A stretch of 64,000 bases of DNA, taken from assembly GCA_016930535.1 (NCBI GenBank), contig JAFGGN010000046.1, positions 186,001 through 250,000 on the forward strand. Direction: 5' to 3'. Both the position numbers and the translations under genes were made by a program. The stretch comes from a bacterium (GTDB lineage Bacteria; Zhuqueibacterota; QNDG01; JAFGCO01). A model generated the notes under the pieces. The model saw only the letters and a list, made by a program, of their open reading frames with translations. It made no database searches and had not been told where the DNA came from. Below, piece by piece: positions 1 to 8,908 of this stretch. Position 1 is the stretch's first letter; each line of letters begins with the position of its first letter.

Positions 1-518
1 TCGTGCCAGATCACATGATCACCGGACGGATCGACCTGATCAGCCCAGACAAAACCCGTGGTTCTGTCTATACGGTAAACAGCCTGGCCCGTCCCGGCCC
101 ACACATAGGTGTCTCCCACTCCGAGCCGGATGGTGCGGGTCAGATCCGGAATCCCATGAATGGTTCTCCAGTATTCCGAGGCTGGTTCGCGATAACTGAT
201 CCCGGCGGGTGTGGCACACCACAGATATCCGGAATTCCGGTCGAAGACGAGCGTTCCGACATCCCCATTCTCCAGACCGTCGCTGTAGGTAAACGGCCAG
301 TCCCATTCGTGATGAAAAAGATGATAGCGCAGAATCCCTCCGGTCGTTCCAATATACACGGTCTCGTCACCGAGCGCCACGCTTGACTGAAAACGCAGAA
401 CCGGATAACTGATCCAATCGCCGGGCCTGTAGTGGATGGATCGTTCAGGCACATCCGCCTGACCTGAAATCCGGAGAGCCGTGCCGAAGAGCGCAATTCC
501 AATCAAGATTCTTTTCAT
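1..518 (-). CDS. Secreted beta-propeller-like protein, 5' part only
   Basis: This frame is open from an ATG at 518 to the window edge, so only the first 172 residues are visible. It begins with a signal peptide (MKRILIGIALFGTALRISG), then shows short repeats of the type ALGDETVYIGTTGGI, FDRNSGYLWCATPAGI and GVGDTYVWAGTGQAV. These resemble blades of the two-component-regulator or WD-like propellers found in secreted FCB proteins. AAAGGGCAAGT precedes the ATG as a ribosome site. The start is 12 bases after the stop of the membrane glycosyltransferase-like gene, so the two are probably co-transcribed. The remainder lies outside the window; a C-terminal sorting domain or kinase domain cannot be excluded. 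Function unknown. Confidence 0.8.
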   Translation of the reverse strand, partial: MKRILIGIALFGTALRISGQADVPERSIHYRPGDWISYPVLRFQSSVALGDETVYIGTTGGILRYHLFHHEWDWPFTYSDGLENGDVGTLVFDRNSGYLWCATPAGISYREPASEYWRTIHGIPDLTRTIRLGVGDTYVWAGTGQAVYRIDRTTGFVWADQVDPSGDHVIWH

Positions 519-530
519 ACTTGCCCTTTT

Positions 531-1736
531 TCAAATAATGCAGGTCAATATCAGGCAGAGCGGATAAACAAGTGCATGCACGATAATGCCCTTGGTTATT
601 ATGTGCTTTCCGTTCGAGAGTCCGAATGCGGCGAGCCATAAAACGAGCGGCATCATGTAAAAAATATGGCGGAATTCGGTCTGGAAATGCCACCAGTTGT
701 AATAAATGACAGAAATCACGGCGGTTCCGATCATGAGACTGAGTATTCCCGGAAAGCCCAGGTCGTGCTCCCTGATGTGCAGCCAGTTCAGACGGAAATA
801 ATAAACCGTAAAACAGCCGAACAGGCATATCCACAGCACATATCCCGGCAGCCTGAGAAAGAACGGAATCAACAGCGTGTCGAATGGATAGACAAATCCG
901 GTGAGCAGGCCCCGCACAAATTCAAAAATCATCGTGACTTTCAGCGTGTGGAGCGCGTCCTGCACCGGCCCGTGACTGACCGCAATACCGAAAACATCAT
1001 GATAAAGAAGCCCGTTGCGGATCAAAACCGGTGCAATGATCACGCATCCGGTTAACGCCGGAATGATCCAGTCCCGCCATCTCTTTTTCTGCAGCATGCC
1101 GGCCAGTAAATACGCGGCCACAACCGTGATCATGGACAACTTGATCCACAGCCCCAGACCGAGAACGAATCCCTCGATGAACCGGTTTGTATAACAGGAC
1201 ACGGAACGGTTTTTCTCAACGATCAGCATCAGCAGCACCAGAACCGCGATCCAAAGGAAAACATCGTTTCCGAACACCGAGGTGTGCCGCCAGTGGACCG
1301 GCATCAGGGCATACACCATGGTGAAAAAAAAGGCCGACTTGAGCAAGCCTGATTTCTGAAGAAACCGGTGGAACAGGATCAGGGTGATCAGACCCAGTAA
1401 GCAGGCGAAACACCTGCAGAAATACAGAAGTGCGTTCCCGTCCGGTGAAATCCGGAATGCTGAAGCCGCAACTGCGGTGAATATATAGGCAAGAGGCGGC
1501 TGATTATATTCAAATTCGTTGCGGACAAAGGCATCCGGTTCCTGAACATGATGCATTTGTACGGGCAGCGATCGATTCTGAATCAGGTAGCGGACATAAT
1601 TGACATGTGAGGCTTCATCGCTGAACGCCTGCAAACCGTGTGATTCCGGATTCCAGGATACCGGAGTCCGGAAAACGAGGAACACACGCAATATCAGCGA
1701 TATTGCCAGAAGTATAATCAGTTTTCTGTTCAGCAT
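531..1736 (-). CDS. Multipass membrane glycosyltransferase-like protein (GT-C / DUF2142 type)
   Basis: A 401-residue protein with about ten hydrophobic segments. After the first membrane segment it has SDEASHVNYVRYL (Asp40-Glu41), which matches the acidic loop motif DExxH of GT39/ArnT-like and DUF2142 polytopic glycosyltransferases that use lipid-linked sugars. WRHTSVFGNDVFLW near residue 150 fits the second conserved loop of the same fold. These enzymes act at the cytoplasmic membrane, with the active site facing the periplasm; acceptor and donor cannot be told from sequence. It lies between an Ig-like protein and a propeller protein on the same strand. No clear Shine-Dalgarno precedes the ATG. 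The family call is moderately sure, the activity is inferred. Confidence 0.65.
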   Translation of the reverse strand: MLNRKLIILLAISLILRVFLVFRTPVSWNPESHGLQAFSDEASHVNYVRYLIQNRSLPVQMHHVQEPDAFVRNEFEYNQPPLAYIFTAVAASAFRISPDGNALLYFCRCFACLLGLITLILFHRFLQKSGLLKSAFFFTMVYALMPVHWRHTSVFGNDVFLWIAVLVLLMLIVEKNRSVSCYTNRFIEGFVLGLGLWIKLSMITVVAAYLLAGMLQKKRWRDWIIPALTGCVIIAPVLIRNGLLYHDVFGIAVSHGPVQDALHTLKVTMIFEFVRGLLTGFVYPFDTLLIPFFLRLPGYVLWICLFGCFTVYYFRLNWLHIREHDLGFPGILSLMIGTAVISVIYYNWWHFQTEFRHIFYMMPLVLWLAAFGLSNGKHIITKGIIVHALVYPLCLILTCII

Positions 1737-1861
1737 ATACGCTTTGCGGACGATGGACTTCCCAAGAATCTGAATTCCCGGGATCGAATACGGTCCGCTC
1801 TGTGTCCGGTTACCAATCTCCTGAAACCGGTTCCCGTTCCTGAGGACGGATCCGGTCCGAA

Positions 1862-2803
1862 TCAGGGGGGATAGGGTCCGATGATATAGGGAATCACGGT
1901 GACCGTGGCCGTGTCCGTGTAATTGCCCCCCGCTGTTGTATAATACACCGCCGTGATGATTTCCGTTCCGGTTGTGGTGGTACTGGCCTGGAATAGGCCG
2001 TCCGCGGAAATCGTACCGGCAAGCTCCGGATCATTCGCCCAGATCACATCATTGCTGTCATCGAGCATGGTTCCGTCCGAGAAATAAATTCGGCATGTAA
2101 ACTGCTGGACCATCCCTCCCTGGACAACGGCCTCCGAAGGGCTCACGACAATACTGTCCACGGGTTCCTCGTAATAGTAATAGGGATATTCATCCGGTTC
2201 ACCGAGCCATTCATACATCTGCACTTCCACGTTTCTGGTCTTCCCTTCCTCGGCCCGCGCATGAGATTCCCCGGCATATTTGATTTTCCCTTTTTCCAGC
2301 ATGGCTACGATGAAGTAATTCAATCCGGACACGCCCGGAACAATACCACGTGCCGTATCCCCTTCGATGGATATGGTCTGATTGGACGCGATGGAAAAAG
2401 CCTTGCTGAAAATTCTTTCCCATTCCGCCCATTCATCGATATCCCCTGTCCATTCTCTGGCGATGATCAGAAAATCCGAATATTCCTCGGAGTTCCAGAA
2501 TTCCTCGAGATCCTTGTATTTGGAGAAATCGAGTACCATGACCCGGACCGCATCGATACTGTGCACTGAAAATGATTTGGCCAATCCATGTACGGATCCG
2601 GAATCCCCCTTCCGGAAAAACGGAAATGTCGAACCGGGACACAGTTGCCCCGAATACTGAATTTGCATGGAAAACACGGGGACACCATTCCCCGTCTGCG
2701 TCGGGAACATCCCGCAACGGCTGCAGATAAAAAGCACGGTCAGGCTCAGGACTGCGGAAGCCGCAATCCGGATGGCTGCTATTTCACGGGTTTTAAAACT
2801 CAT
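1862..2803 (-). CDS. Exported protein with C-terminal Big2 Ig-like domain
   Basis: 313 residues. An N-terminal hydrophobic stretch (ASAVLSLTVLFICSRCG) indicates export; a lipobox is possible but poor. The middle (about 35-200) has no family I recognise and includes an aromatic patch, EYPYYYYEEP. Residues about 215-305 read as a bacterial Ig-like group 2 domain: VDSIVVSPSEAVVQGG, then QFTCRIYFSDGTM, then a Thr-rich end with TDTATVTV. The start codon lies inside the preceding barrel gene, giving an 11-base overlap and tight coupling with the barrel and the CsgG-like lipoprotein. Likely a surface or periplasmic accessory of that operon. Confidence 0.6.
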   Translation of the reverse strand: MSFKTREIAAIRIAASAVLSLTVLFICSRCGMFPTQTGNGVPVFSMQIQYSGQLCPGSTFPFFRKGDSGSVHGLAKSFSVHSIDAVRVMVLDFSKYKDLEEFWNSEEYSDFLIIAREWTGDIDEWAEWERIFSKAFSIASNQTISIEGDTARGIVPGVSGLNYFIVAMLEKGKIKYAGESHARAEEGKTRNVEVQMYEWLGEPDEYPYYYYEEPVDSIVVSPSEAVVQGGMVQQFTCRIYFSDGTMLDDSNDVIWANDPELAGTISADGLFQASTTTTGTEIITAVYYTTAGGNYTDTATVTVIPYIIGPYPP

Positions 2804-3911
2804 AGCGAATCCCTCCCATCAGCCTGAGACCGAAAACACCGGAACCCTGCACGCTCTGTTTCAGGCTCCCGAAATACAGCCTGCATTCCCCGGTTCCGGT
2901 CATTTTGGGTGAGATGACTTTTTCTCCGCCGCCTCCGACCCCGATCAGAAAGGCGCCGCCTGAGCCGTAATCGTTGGAGGCATATATTTTCAGGTCCGCG
3001 ATTCCCTTGATCCGCAGGTCCGGGCGATAGGGATAATACGCCTGGGTCAGCATCTGAAACTGATTGCCGTTTGCATTTTTGGCATCCGGCGGCAGGGTGA
3101 TATCCGCTCCGTACCGGTTCGGCGCCTTGATGCGCTGCCGTATATAAACGGCCACATCCCATCCCTTCTCCCTGAAGCGCGACAGAAGCTGAAGAATGAC
3201 GCGGTCCCCGGACGAGAAGACCCGGCTGCCGTCCGTCTTGTCCGGACCATATCCGGTATAGAGCATATCGGCCATGACATGCATATCACGCCGAAACCAT
3301 GTCACCTGACGCTGAACGCCCCATGTAATGGTCAATTCATCTCCGGGATTGTAACTCAGATCCAGGCCGTCGTAAGGACTGTACGGCCCCTTGAAAAGAT
3401 AGGATACACCGTAACCGATAATGAAATCGCCCGCTTCCCATGCCGTATTCATGCCCAGCTGCATGTCAAATCCCTGTCCCAGGCTGGGTACGTCGAATTC
3501 GAACGCCGGAATCGTCATCACACCGGCCACGGGCATTTCATCGGATTTCAGGGCGCTGCGTCCCACGGGCAGGTTCATGCCGAACGTGACCAGCAGTTCA
3601 TCGTTCAATGTCAGATAGTATCCGCCAAGCTTGATATCCGAAAGACCGCCCAGGCTGTAATCCGAGCCGACATGAAGATTCGTGGCTGCAGGATATGTTT
3701 TTGCATAGAGTGTGCATTTTGAACTGCGCGGATAAACGAAAGTCATGGGGAGCGCAATTTGGGTCACCTGGTCATCCCCGGCCTTCCAGTATTGAAAACC
3801 ACAGCCGGCATCAATCTGCTGCGGGGACTGAAGGCGAACGGATTGTCCGGACACGACACCTTTGATTAGGCTCAGGACAATGACAGCCGATATCAAACAG
3901 AATCGCTTCAT
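2793..3911 (-). CDS. Outer-membrane beta-barrel protein
   Basis: 372 residues with a signal peptide (MKRFCLISAVIVLSLIKGVVSGQ) and a body of alternating hydrophobic and polar strands with many Gly, Tyr and Phe. It ends in GIRYEF, the terminal Phe expected for BAM-dependent barrel insertion. Strand-like stretches include LGGYYLTLNDELLVTFGMNL and DFIIGYGVSYLFKG, resembling the MetA-pathway phenol-degradation/OmpL-like barrels of FCB bacteria. Its start overlaps the stop of the CsgG-like lipoprotein by 4 bases (ATGA). The partner lipoprotein suggests a secretion or attachment role rather than a general porin, but that is inference. Confidence 0.75.
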   Translation of the reverse strand: MKRFCLISAVIVLSLIKGVVSGQSVRLQSPQQIDAGCGFQYWKAGDDQVTQIALPMTFVYPRSSKCTLYAKTYPAATNLHVGSDYSLGGLSDIKLGGYYLTLNDELLVTFGMNLPVGRSALKSDEMPVAGVMTIPAFEFDVPSLGQGFDMQLGMNTAWEAGDFIIGYGVSYLFKGPYSPYDGLDLSYNPGDELTITWGVQRQVTWFRRDMHVMADMLYTGYGPDKTDGSRVFSSGDRVILQLLSRFREKGWDVAVYIRQRIKAPNRYGADITLPPDAKNANGNQFQMLTQAYYPYRPDLRIKGIADLKIYASNDYGSGGAFLIGVGGGGEKVISPKMTGTGECRLYFGSLKQSVQGSGVFGLRLMGGIRYEF

Positions 3912-5305
3912 TGCCCGCCTCCGTTGATCTCCGGCGCGGGCAGGGGAACGACGATTTCGAAACTCGCGGATCCGCCGAATATGGGCTGACCCTGTTCCTG
4001 CGTGGGTTTTCTGGAATCCAGACCGGGCAAGAATCCCTGATCCAGAACGGCTCCTGTATGATTGATCTGATCCATGACTGCAGAAACCGGTGTTTCGGCA
4101 ATGGCGGTTCCCGGTTCATGGGACTCCGTTCCGGCTCCGGTTCCGGTTTCCGCCGTTTCCGGTTCGTCCCGTCCTGCGGCAAGCTGCTGTTCGAATTCCG
4201 GTGCAGTCATGGCGCTGGCCGTCAGATTCTCCGCAATCTCGAGATGTTCCTGCGCTTTCTTAAAACCGGGATCCAGCTGAAGCGCCTCTCTGTAAAACTC
4301 CGCCGATTGCTCAATCATGCCCCGGTCCTCATAATCCAGCGCATTACAGTAGGCCATGAATGCCAGGATATTCTCGGTCTCGAGGATTTCGATCGCATCC
4401 CGCTCTTCCCGGGACAGTGTCACATGCATGCGGTCCAGAAGCGAGAACACCAGGTTCTTTTCCATTTTGAACAGGTCTTCCAGCCGCCCCTCTTCCTTCG
4501 TCATCGTCAGCCGGCCTGCGGTTTTCACGGCAATGGTACCGGCATCGATACGCAGCCGGTCACCGCTCAGGTCCATGAAGGTCCCCTTGACCAGACGGGA
4601 TACGCCCAGCAGTCTGCCGACACGGGGCGCCGTCTTGTCATCCACGAGTCCGGTCATGCCCAGCCCCATTTCCTCGAAAAGTTTTTGAAGCCGGAGCCTC
4701 TCGACCACGGTCAGCTGCCTGACTTTGGACAGATCCGTAATGATCATGTCGGCCAGGCCTTTCTGAATCGGATCCAGCTCGGGATTCCGTCCTGCATTTT
4801 GAAAATACAGAACCGCAACGGCGCTGTCGGACACCGCATTGACGTCCAGGCCGCTCTCGTTCAGGAGGGCCGTTCTTGCGGACTCCTGCATTTCAAGACG
4901 GATCAGTTTCTCGAGACGGCCCTCGATGCAGCTGCGGATATCCGCACCGGGATCCACGTCGATGTATCGTCTGTAAATGTCCCTGGCCATGTCGTATTTC
5001 TTGGTAATTTCAAATGCGGTGCCCAGATAAAACAGGGTCCTGCCGTCCGTGGAATCCTGGAGAAACGCCTGAAGCAAATAATTCGTGGCCTTGTCGAAAT
5101 CGAGCTGGCTGTAATGAACAATACCGATATCGCGAAGCAGTTCCGGATCGTCCGGATCGTTCTGCCTGGCCAGTTCAAACTCGGCCATGGCACTTTCATA
5201 CTCCTCAGCTTCCAGATACTGTTTGCCCAGGGTATAGTGTGACGGTGCACACCCTGAGACAAACCAGAGGCTGATGAGTATGAACAGAAATGCACACTTT
5301 TTCAT
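3908..5305 (-). CDS. TPR / CsgG-like outer-membrane lipoprotein
   Basis: 465 residues. The signal peptide ends in a good lipobox, FVSGC, with Cys19 as the lipidation site. Residues about 25-135 are TPR repeats (LGKQYLEAEEYESAMAEFEL; ALQDSTDGRTLFYLG-type helices). Residues about 160-300 carry a CsgG/FlgO-like fold: VAVLYFQNAGRN, MIITDLSKVRQLTVVERLRL, GRLLGVSRLVKGTF. A third TPR-like segment follows (about 310-370), then a Glu/Thr/Ala-rich low-complexity region and a short hydrophobic tail. CsgG-type proteins form or regulate outer-membrane secretion pores. GGAGGTG at 5311-5317 is a textbook ribosome site. First gene of the envelope operon. Confidence 0.8.
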   Translation of the reverse strand: MKKCAFLFILISLWFVSGCAPSHYTLGKQYLEAEEYESAMAEFELARQNDPDDPELLRDIGIVHYSQLDFDKATNYLLQAFLQDSTDGRTLFYLGTAFEITKKYDMARDIYRRYIDVDPGADIRSCIEGRLEKLIRLEMQESARTALLNESGLDVNAVSDSAVAVLYFQNAGRNPELDPIQKGLADMIITDLSKVRQLTVVERLRLQKLFEEMGLGMTGLVDDKTAPRVGRLLGVSRLVKGTFMDLSGDRLRIDAGTIAVKTAGRLTMTKEEGRLEDLFKMEKNLVFSLLDRMHVTLSREERDAIEILETENILAFMAYCNALDYEDRGMIEQSAEFYREALQLDPGFKKAQEHLEIAENLTASAMTAPEFEQQLAAGRDEPETAETGTGAGTESHEPGTAIAETPVSAVMDQINHTGAVLDQGFLPGLDSRKPTQEQGQPIFGGSASFEIVVPLPAPEINGGGQ

Positions 5306-5410
5306 ATCAACACCTCCGGCATGGTAATGAAATCAGATAACGGAAAAGTTTTACCGGCACTTCTAAAATTGAGACTTAAATGGAAAAATGCAACCGTTAA
5401 TTTTAAAAAG

Positions 5411-5785
5411 TTATCCCCCCGCTATCCTGGACTTGAATCCGCGGCTTTCAAGCCAGGGCAGTATCTTCGAACCATGATCGCCCTGAATGATAATCACACC
5501 GTCCTTGACCGAACCGCCGGTGCCGCAAAAACGTTTGAGATCGGATGCGAGTTCCCCGAGTGCCTGATCCGGAAGCGGAAAACCCGTCAATGTGGTGACT
5601 GTCTTGCCTTTGCGTCCCTTCACTTCACGCCGTATGCGGACAATTCCGTCATTTTTCACCCGGTCCGGCGGCCGGTCATGACCGGAACACAGGTCCAGGG
5701 GTTCTCCGCATTCCGGACACAGGGCTTCTCTGTCCCCGGTCGTATAAACCAGCCTGTCGTTCTGCCGGAAACGGCTGCTCATCAT
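5411..5785 (-). CDS. SUI1/eIF1-like translation factor (YciH type)
   Basis: The C-terminal 70 residues match SUI1/YciH: VRIRREVKGRKGKTVTTLTG, then LKRFCGTGGSVKDGVIIIQGDH, including the conserved GTGGS loop. The N-terminus has LVYTTGDREALCPECGEP with one CxxC, as in YciH where LVYSTD precedes the linker. Bacterial YciH affects initiation fidelity and stress translation. The longer frame begins at 5809, but the ATG at 5785 (4-base overlap with the NFACT-R stop) or the next ATG at 5782 fits GGGGAGGA just upstream and gives about 124 residues, near the usual length. Translationally coupled to the NFACT-R gene. Confidence 0.85.
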   Translation of the reverse strand: MMSSRFRQNDRLVYTTGDREALCPECGEPLDLCSGHDRPPDRVKNDGIVRIRREVKGRKGKTVTTLTGFPLPDQALGELASDLKRFCGTGGSVKDGVIIIQGDHGSKILPWLESRGFKSRIAGG

Positions 5786-6162
5786 TCCTCCCCTGCTTCC
5801 GGCAGGCACGGTTTGACCTGAATCACCCGCTCGTGGCGTATCATGACCGTGCCCGGCCTGCTTCGCGGTGATTTGCTGACATATTTGGCCTCCGTATACG
5901 ACACGGCGACCTTTCCGCCGTTTCTGGCCTTGCTGTGCCAGGCGGCCACGGCCGCAGCCGTCCTGATCAGGGACTTATCCGGACGTTCTCCTGCCGCGGA
6001 CTGCAGCACCACATGGCTGCCCGGCATACCGCGCACGTGAAACCAGAGATCGTTCTGACGCGCGATGCGCGTGCTGAGCAAGTCGTTATCCAGGTCGGTT
6101 TTCCCGGCCAGAATGGTCCATCCGTCAGGCAGATCGTATTTATTGATATTCAGTTTATCCAT
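5782..6162 (-). CDS. Standalone NFACT-R (DUF814) RNA-binding domain protein
   Basis: 126 residues covering just the NFACT-R domain that forms part of RqcH/Rqc2/Tae2 proteins: GWTILAGKTDLDNDLLSTRI, NDLWFHVRGMPGSHVVLQ, AAVAAWHSKARNGGKVAVSYTEAKYV and SPRSRPGTVMI. In RqcH this domain binds tRNA or rRNA on obstructed 50S subunits; in short stand-alone proteins the role is not settled. There is no NFACT-N or helix-hairpin-helix part in this gene or beside it. Four-base overlap with the SUI1-like gene downstream makes a two-gene translation unit. Domain assignment is firm; function is inferred. Confidence 0.85.
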   Translation of the reverse strand: MDKLNINKYDLPDGWTILAGKTDLDNDLLSTRIARQNDLWFHVRGMPGSHVVLQSAAGERPDKSLIRTAAAVAAWHSKARNGGKVAVSYTEAKYVSKSPRSRPGTVMIRHERVIQVKPCLPEAGEE

Positions 6163-6233
6163 GATGCATACAGGAAAGATCGGATCAGGAAGCCGGGATC
6201 ATGGTTTGGATGATAACGTTCCTGAAAACGGGT

Positions 6234-7445
6234 TTATTTCTCAGGCAGAATTTCCAGTGAATCGATCACGCCGAGCGTGTGCCCGTCCTGCCCGTTGACC
6301 TGCACCTCGATCAGGCGGACTTCGGCATCGATCCTGGCCGGCTCATCGATGCTGACCGGTTTCAAGGGCGATACCGGCTGGGGCACGGTCTTTTTCAGCA
6401 TCACGCCTCGAAGATCCCGGTAAACCATATAAATACTGCCCTTATTGAAGACACCGTATTTGCCGGTCAGCTTCTGGTCTCCCGTTGCAAGCCCCTGTGT
6501 AACGACACCGATATCATTCACATCCAGAACCGGTGCTTCTGCCCTGGCAATGCCCCAGTCCAGGGATAAAGAGGTGCTTTCTCCGGGAGCAAGTTCCACA
6601 ATCGGACCCATCACTTCCACTTCCATATAGGGCAATTCACGTTCGCTGACATACACGGCAACCCGGGCTTCGTTGTCCGGGTAGGGCTTTCCGTGAAAAT
6701 TCGGAAAAGATTTGGTCATGACAAGATCCAGTCCCGCATCCGCATATCCGATCCATCCCTCATGCGAATCCCCGAAAATCTTCTGCCCGTCCGGACAATA
6801 TTCGACCTTAAAAATACCGGGGGCCGCCTCCCCTTTCCAGGCCGCGGATTCTCCCGTGTGATAGACGCCCGTTTCACCGTAACGGCTTCTGGACCGGACG
6901 GGGAAATATGCATGAAAATTAGTAAAGTCTTCACGGCCGGGATGCGTCACTGTCTGCTGCGTCACATCCCAGATGCTCCACGAAATATCTTCCTCCCCTG
7001 CATTGATCAGGGTTTCACGGATGAATGCCCGTGTACTGTTGTGCTTCAGGGTAACGGAACGTTCAAGCGCCAGTCCGGGCGCCTGCCATTTCTCAATGGG
7101 ACTTTTCAGCGTGAGTGTCACAGCCTCGTCCGTCTCTTGTGTCAACTCAGCCTGATATGCGCCATGATCCAGTACCGGCGGCGGGGGCCAGTTCCAGGAA
7201 GCCTGCGGCGCAGGCCAGACCTTGTATCCGCCGAAATTGGGCCAGTCCTGTTCCGGTTCGGGAGCAACGGTTTTGCCCAGCAGGGCGGGATTGATAAAAA
7301 CGGGGGAATGCTTACCCAGTGCATATTCCATAATGCGCCCGCCAATGGCCGGAACCACGGCCAGACTGACCCATTCGTTCTTCAGGACCCATGTCTGCCA
7401 TCCCCAGTTTTTATAATTTTTGACCAGCTTTGCATCGAGTGCCAT
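6234..7445 (-). CDS. DUF4380 / aldose-epimerase-like fold protein
   Basis: 403 residues without signal peptide. The N-terminus (WGWQTWVLKNEWVSLAVVPAI GGRIMEY in sequence) and FINPALLGK, followed by NFGGYKVWPAPQ, match the DUF4380 family, whose members adopt the galactose-mutarotase (beta-sandwich) fold. Later blocks are DVTQQTVTHPG and a C-terminal strand-rich part with LAPGESTSLSLDWGIA. Members are thought to act on sugars, but no substrate is known. It sits alone between the NFACT-R gene and an aminotransferase, both on the same strand with gaps of 71 and 48 bases, so it may be part of a loose operon. Confidence 0.7.
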   Translation of the reverse strand: MALDAKLVKNYKNWGWQTWVLKNEWVSLAVVPAIGGRIMEYALGKHSPVFINPALLGKTVAPEPEQDWPNFGGYKVWPAPQASWNWPPPPVLDHGAYQAELTQETDEAVTLTLKSPIEKWQAPGLALERSVTLKHNSTRAFIRETLINAGEEDISWSIWDVTQQTVTHPGREDFTNFHAYFPVRSRSRYGETGVYHTGESAAWKGEAAPGIFKVEYCPDGQKIFGDSHEGWIGYADAGLDLVMTKSFPNFHGKPYPDNEARVAVYVSERELPYMEVEVMGPIVELAPGESTSLSLDWGIARAEAPVLDVNDIGVVTQGLATGDQKLTGKYGVFNKGSIYMVYRDLRGVMLKKTVPQPVSPLKPVSIDEPARIDAEVRLIEVQVNGQDGHTLGVIDSLEILPEK

Positions 7446-7493
7446 AATCCGTTCTCCCGTTGCTGCGTTTTATCGATTGAAAACCGGGGATTT

Positions 7494-8792
7494 TCAGGAT
7501 CCCAGATATGCCTGGATGGATCGTGAAATGGTCTCCCACGTCCACCTCCGTTTTTCGTCATCGCATTCCAGCATCGTAATGCGGAAACCATGCCGCGTAC
7601 TGCAGAATCCGGTGAGAGGAACCACGCATATGCCGGCAGAGCCGAGAAGATAATAGGCAAACCGTTTGTCCGGAGCCACATTTTTGACGATGTCTTCGAT
7701 ATAGGCACGCGCTTTACCATTGGGCACCGGCAATTTCTGCCTGCCGTTCAGCAGGCCAGGCTCAAACAGAACCGACATATAAAACGCGCCCTGTGTGCGG
7801 TTGACCAGAACACCATCCACACTGGAAAATATTTCATAGGCTTCGTTGGACCGCATTTCGAACATCCGGCTCCGTGCCTTTAAATGATCCCCATAACGCG
7901 GATCTCCCATGACAAGAGGAATAGAGTACTGCGGCAGACTGGTGGAACAGACTTCCAGCATTTTGGCCGTAACAAGACTCTGAATATACTGTCTGAACAC
8001 GGGATGCCTGTCCCTGTTGTACACCTCGATCCAGCCGCAGCGGGATCCCGGCCAGGGATATTCCTTGGAAATGCCCCGCAATGCCATGCCTGGAACATGA
8101 CCGATCAATTCGCTCAGACGCGCGGTACTGGCTCCGTTATACAGGATATTGGTGTAGATTTCATCGCAGATGACAAACAGGTTGTACTTTTCAGCGATAC
8201 GGACGATAGCTTGCAGAACCGGAACCGGATAGACCGTACCCGTGGGATTGTCCGGATTGATGAGAAGAATACCGGCAATGGCCTCGTTGGAACGGACCTT
8301 TTTTTCCAGTTCATCCGGATCCGGCATCCAGCCGTTTCCGGGATCCAGGTCGAATGTCAGATTGTCGGATCCGGCATGCGCGGCTTCGCCGGTGCTGTGC
8401 GTGGGATAGGCGGGAGAAGGGACGATCACCCGGGCCTTGCGGTTCATAAATCCGTATATCTTGGCCACGGCATCACCCAGGCCGTTGTAAAAGATAATAT
8501 CTTCTTCCGTGATCCGGCACCCGTTTCTCCGGTTCACGCGCTCGGCCAGAAACCGCCTCGTCTCCGGGATGCCTTTGGAAGCCACATATCCGTATGTCTT
8601 GTTCCTTGAAACGAGATCCTGCACAATCTGTTTGATCCACTCCGGAAGCTGCTCCCCCTTATGAATGGGATCGCCGATGTTCTCCCATGTAATCTCCACA
8701 CCCATGGCTTCCAGGTTTTTCGCCACCTCGACGATTTCACGTATTTCATATGTCAGTTTGTCCGCACCTTCATGGACGATATTGCATCGCAT
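7494..8792 (-). CDS. PLP-dependent class I/II aminotransferase
   Basis: 432 residues with the fold-type I aminotransferase signature: NPDNPTGTVYP (Asn182 binding PLP), CDEIYTNILYNG (Asp210 and Tyr213), the Schiff-base lysine in GISKEYPWPGSRCGW (Lys243) and Arg251 for substrate carboxylate. It would move an amino group between an amino acid and a 2-oxo acid in the cytoplasm. Length is slightly above AspC/AlaA (about 400). The sequence is closest in feel to the AlaA/alanine-type subgroup with an ISKxxPWPGxRCGW motif, but the substrate cannot be fixed. The ATG at 8792 lies about 115 bases from arfB. Confidence 0.85.
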   Translation of the reverse strand: MRCNIVHEGADKLTYEIREIVEVAKNLEAMGVEITWENIGDPIHKGEQLPEWIKQIVQDLVSRNKTYGYVASKGIPETRRFLAERVNRRNGCRITEEDIIFYNGLGDAVAKIYGFMNRKARVIVPSPAYPTHSTGEAAHAGSDNLTFDLDPGNGWMPDPDELEKKVRSNEAIAGILLINPDNPTGTVYPVPVLQAIVRIAEKYNLFVICDEIYTNILYNGASTARLSELIGHVPGMALRGISKEYPWPGSRCGWIEVYNRDRHPVFRQYIQSLVTAKMLEVCSTSLPQYSIPLVMGDPRYGDHLKARSRMFEMRSNEAYEIFSSVDGVLVNRTQGAFYMSVLFEPGLLNGRQKLPVPNGKARAYIEDIVKNVAPDKRFAYYLLGSAGICVVPLTGFCSTRHGFRITMLECDDEKRRWTWETISRSIQAYLGS

Positions 8793-8908
8793 ATGCCGGT
8801 CACGCTCCTTTGCCGTCTGATTGAATTCCAGCCCGTATCACCACAGGCCAATATAATAAAAAAAAGCGCAACATCCTTTTAAAAAAACACGGCGGCTTCA
8901 GGGAATTC

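Noticed and set aside
3911..5242. 443-codon plus-strand open frame
   Set aside because: Antisense to the TPR/CsgG-like lipoprotein; Gly/His/Gln-rich without ribosome site.
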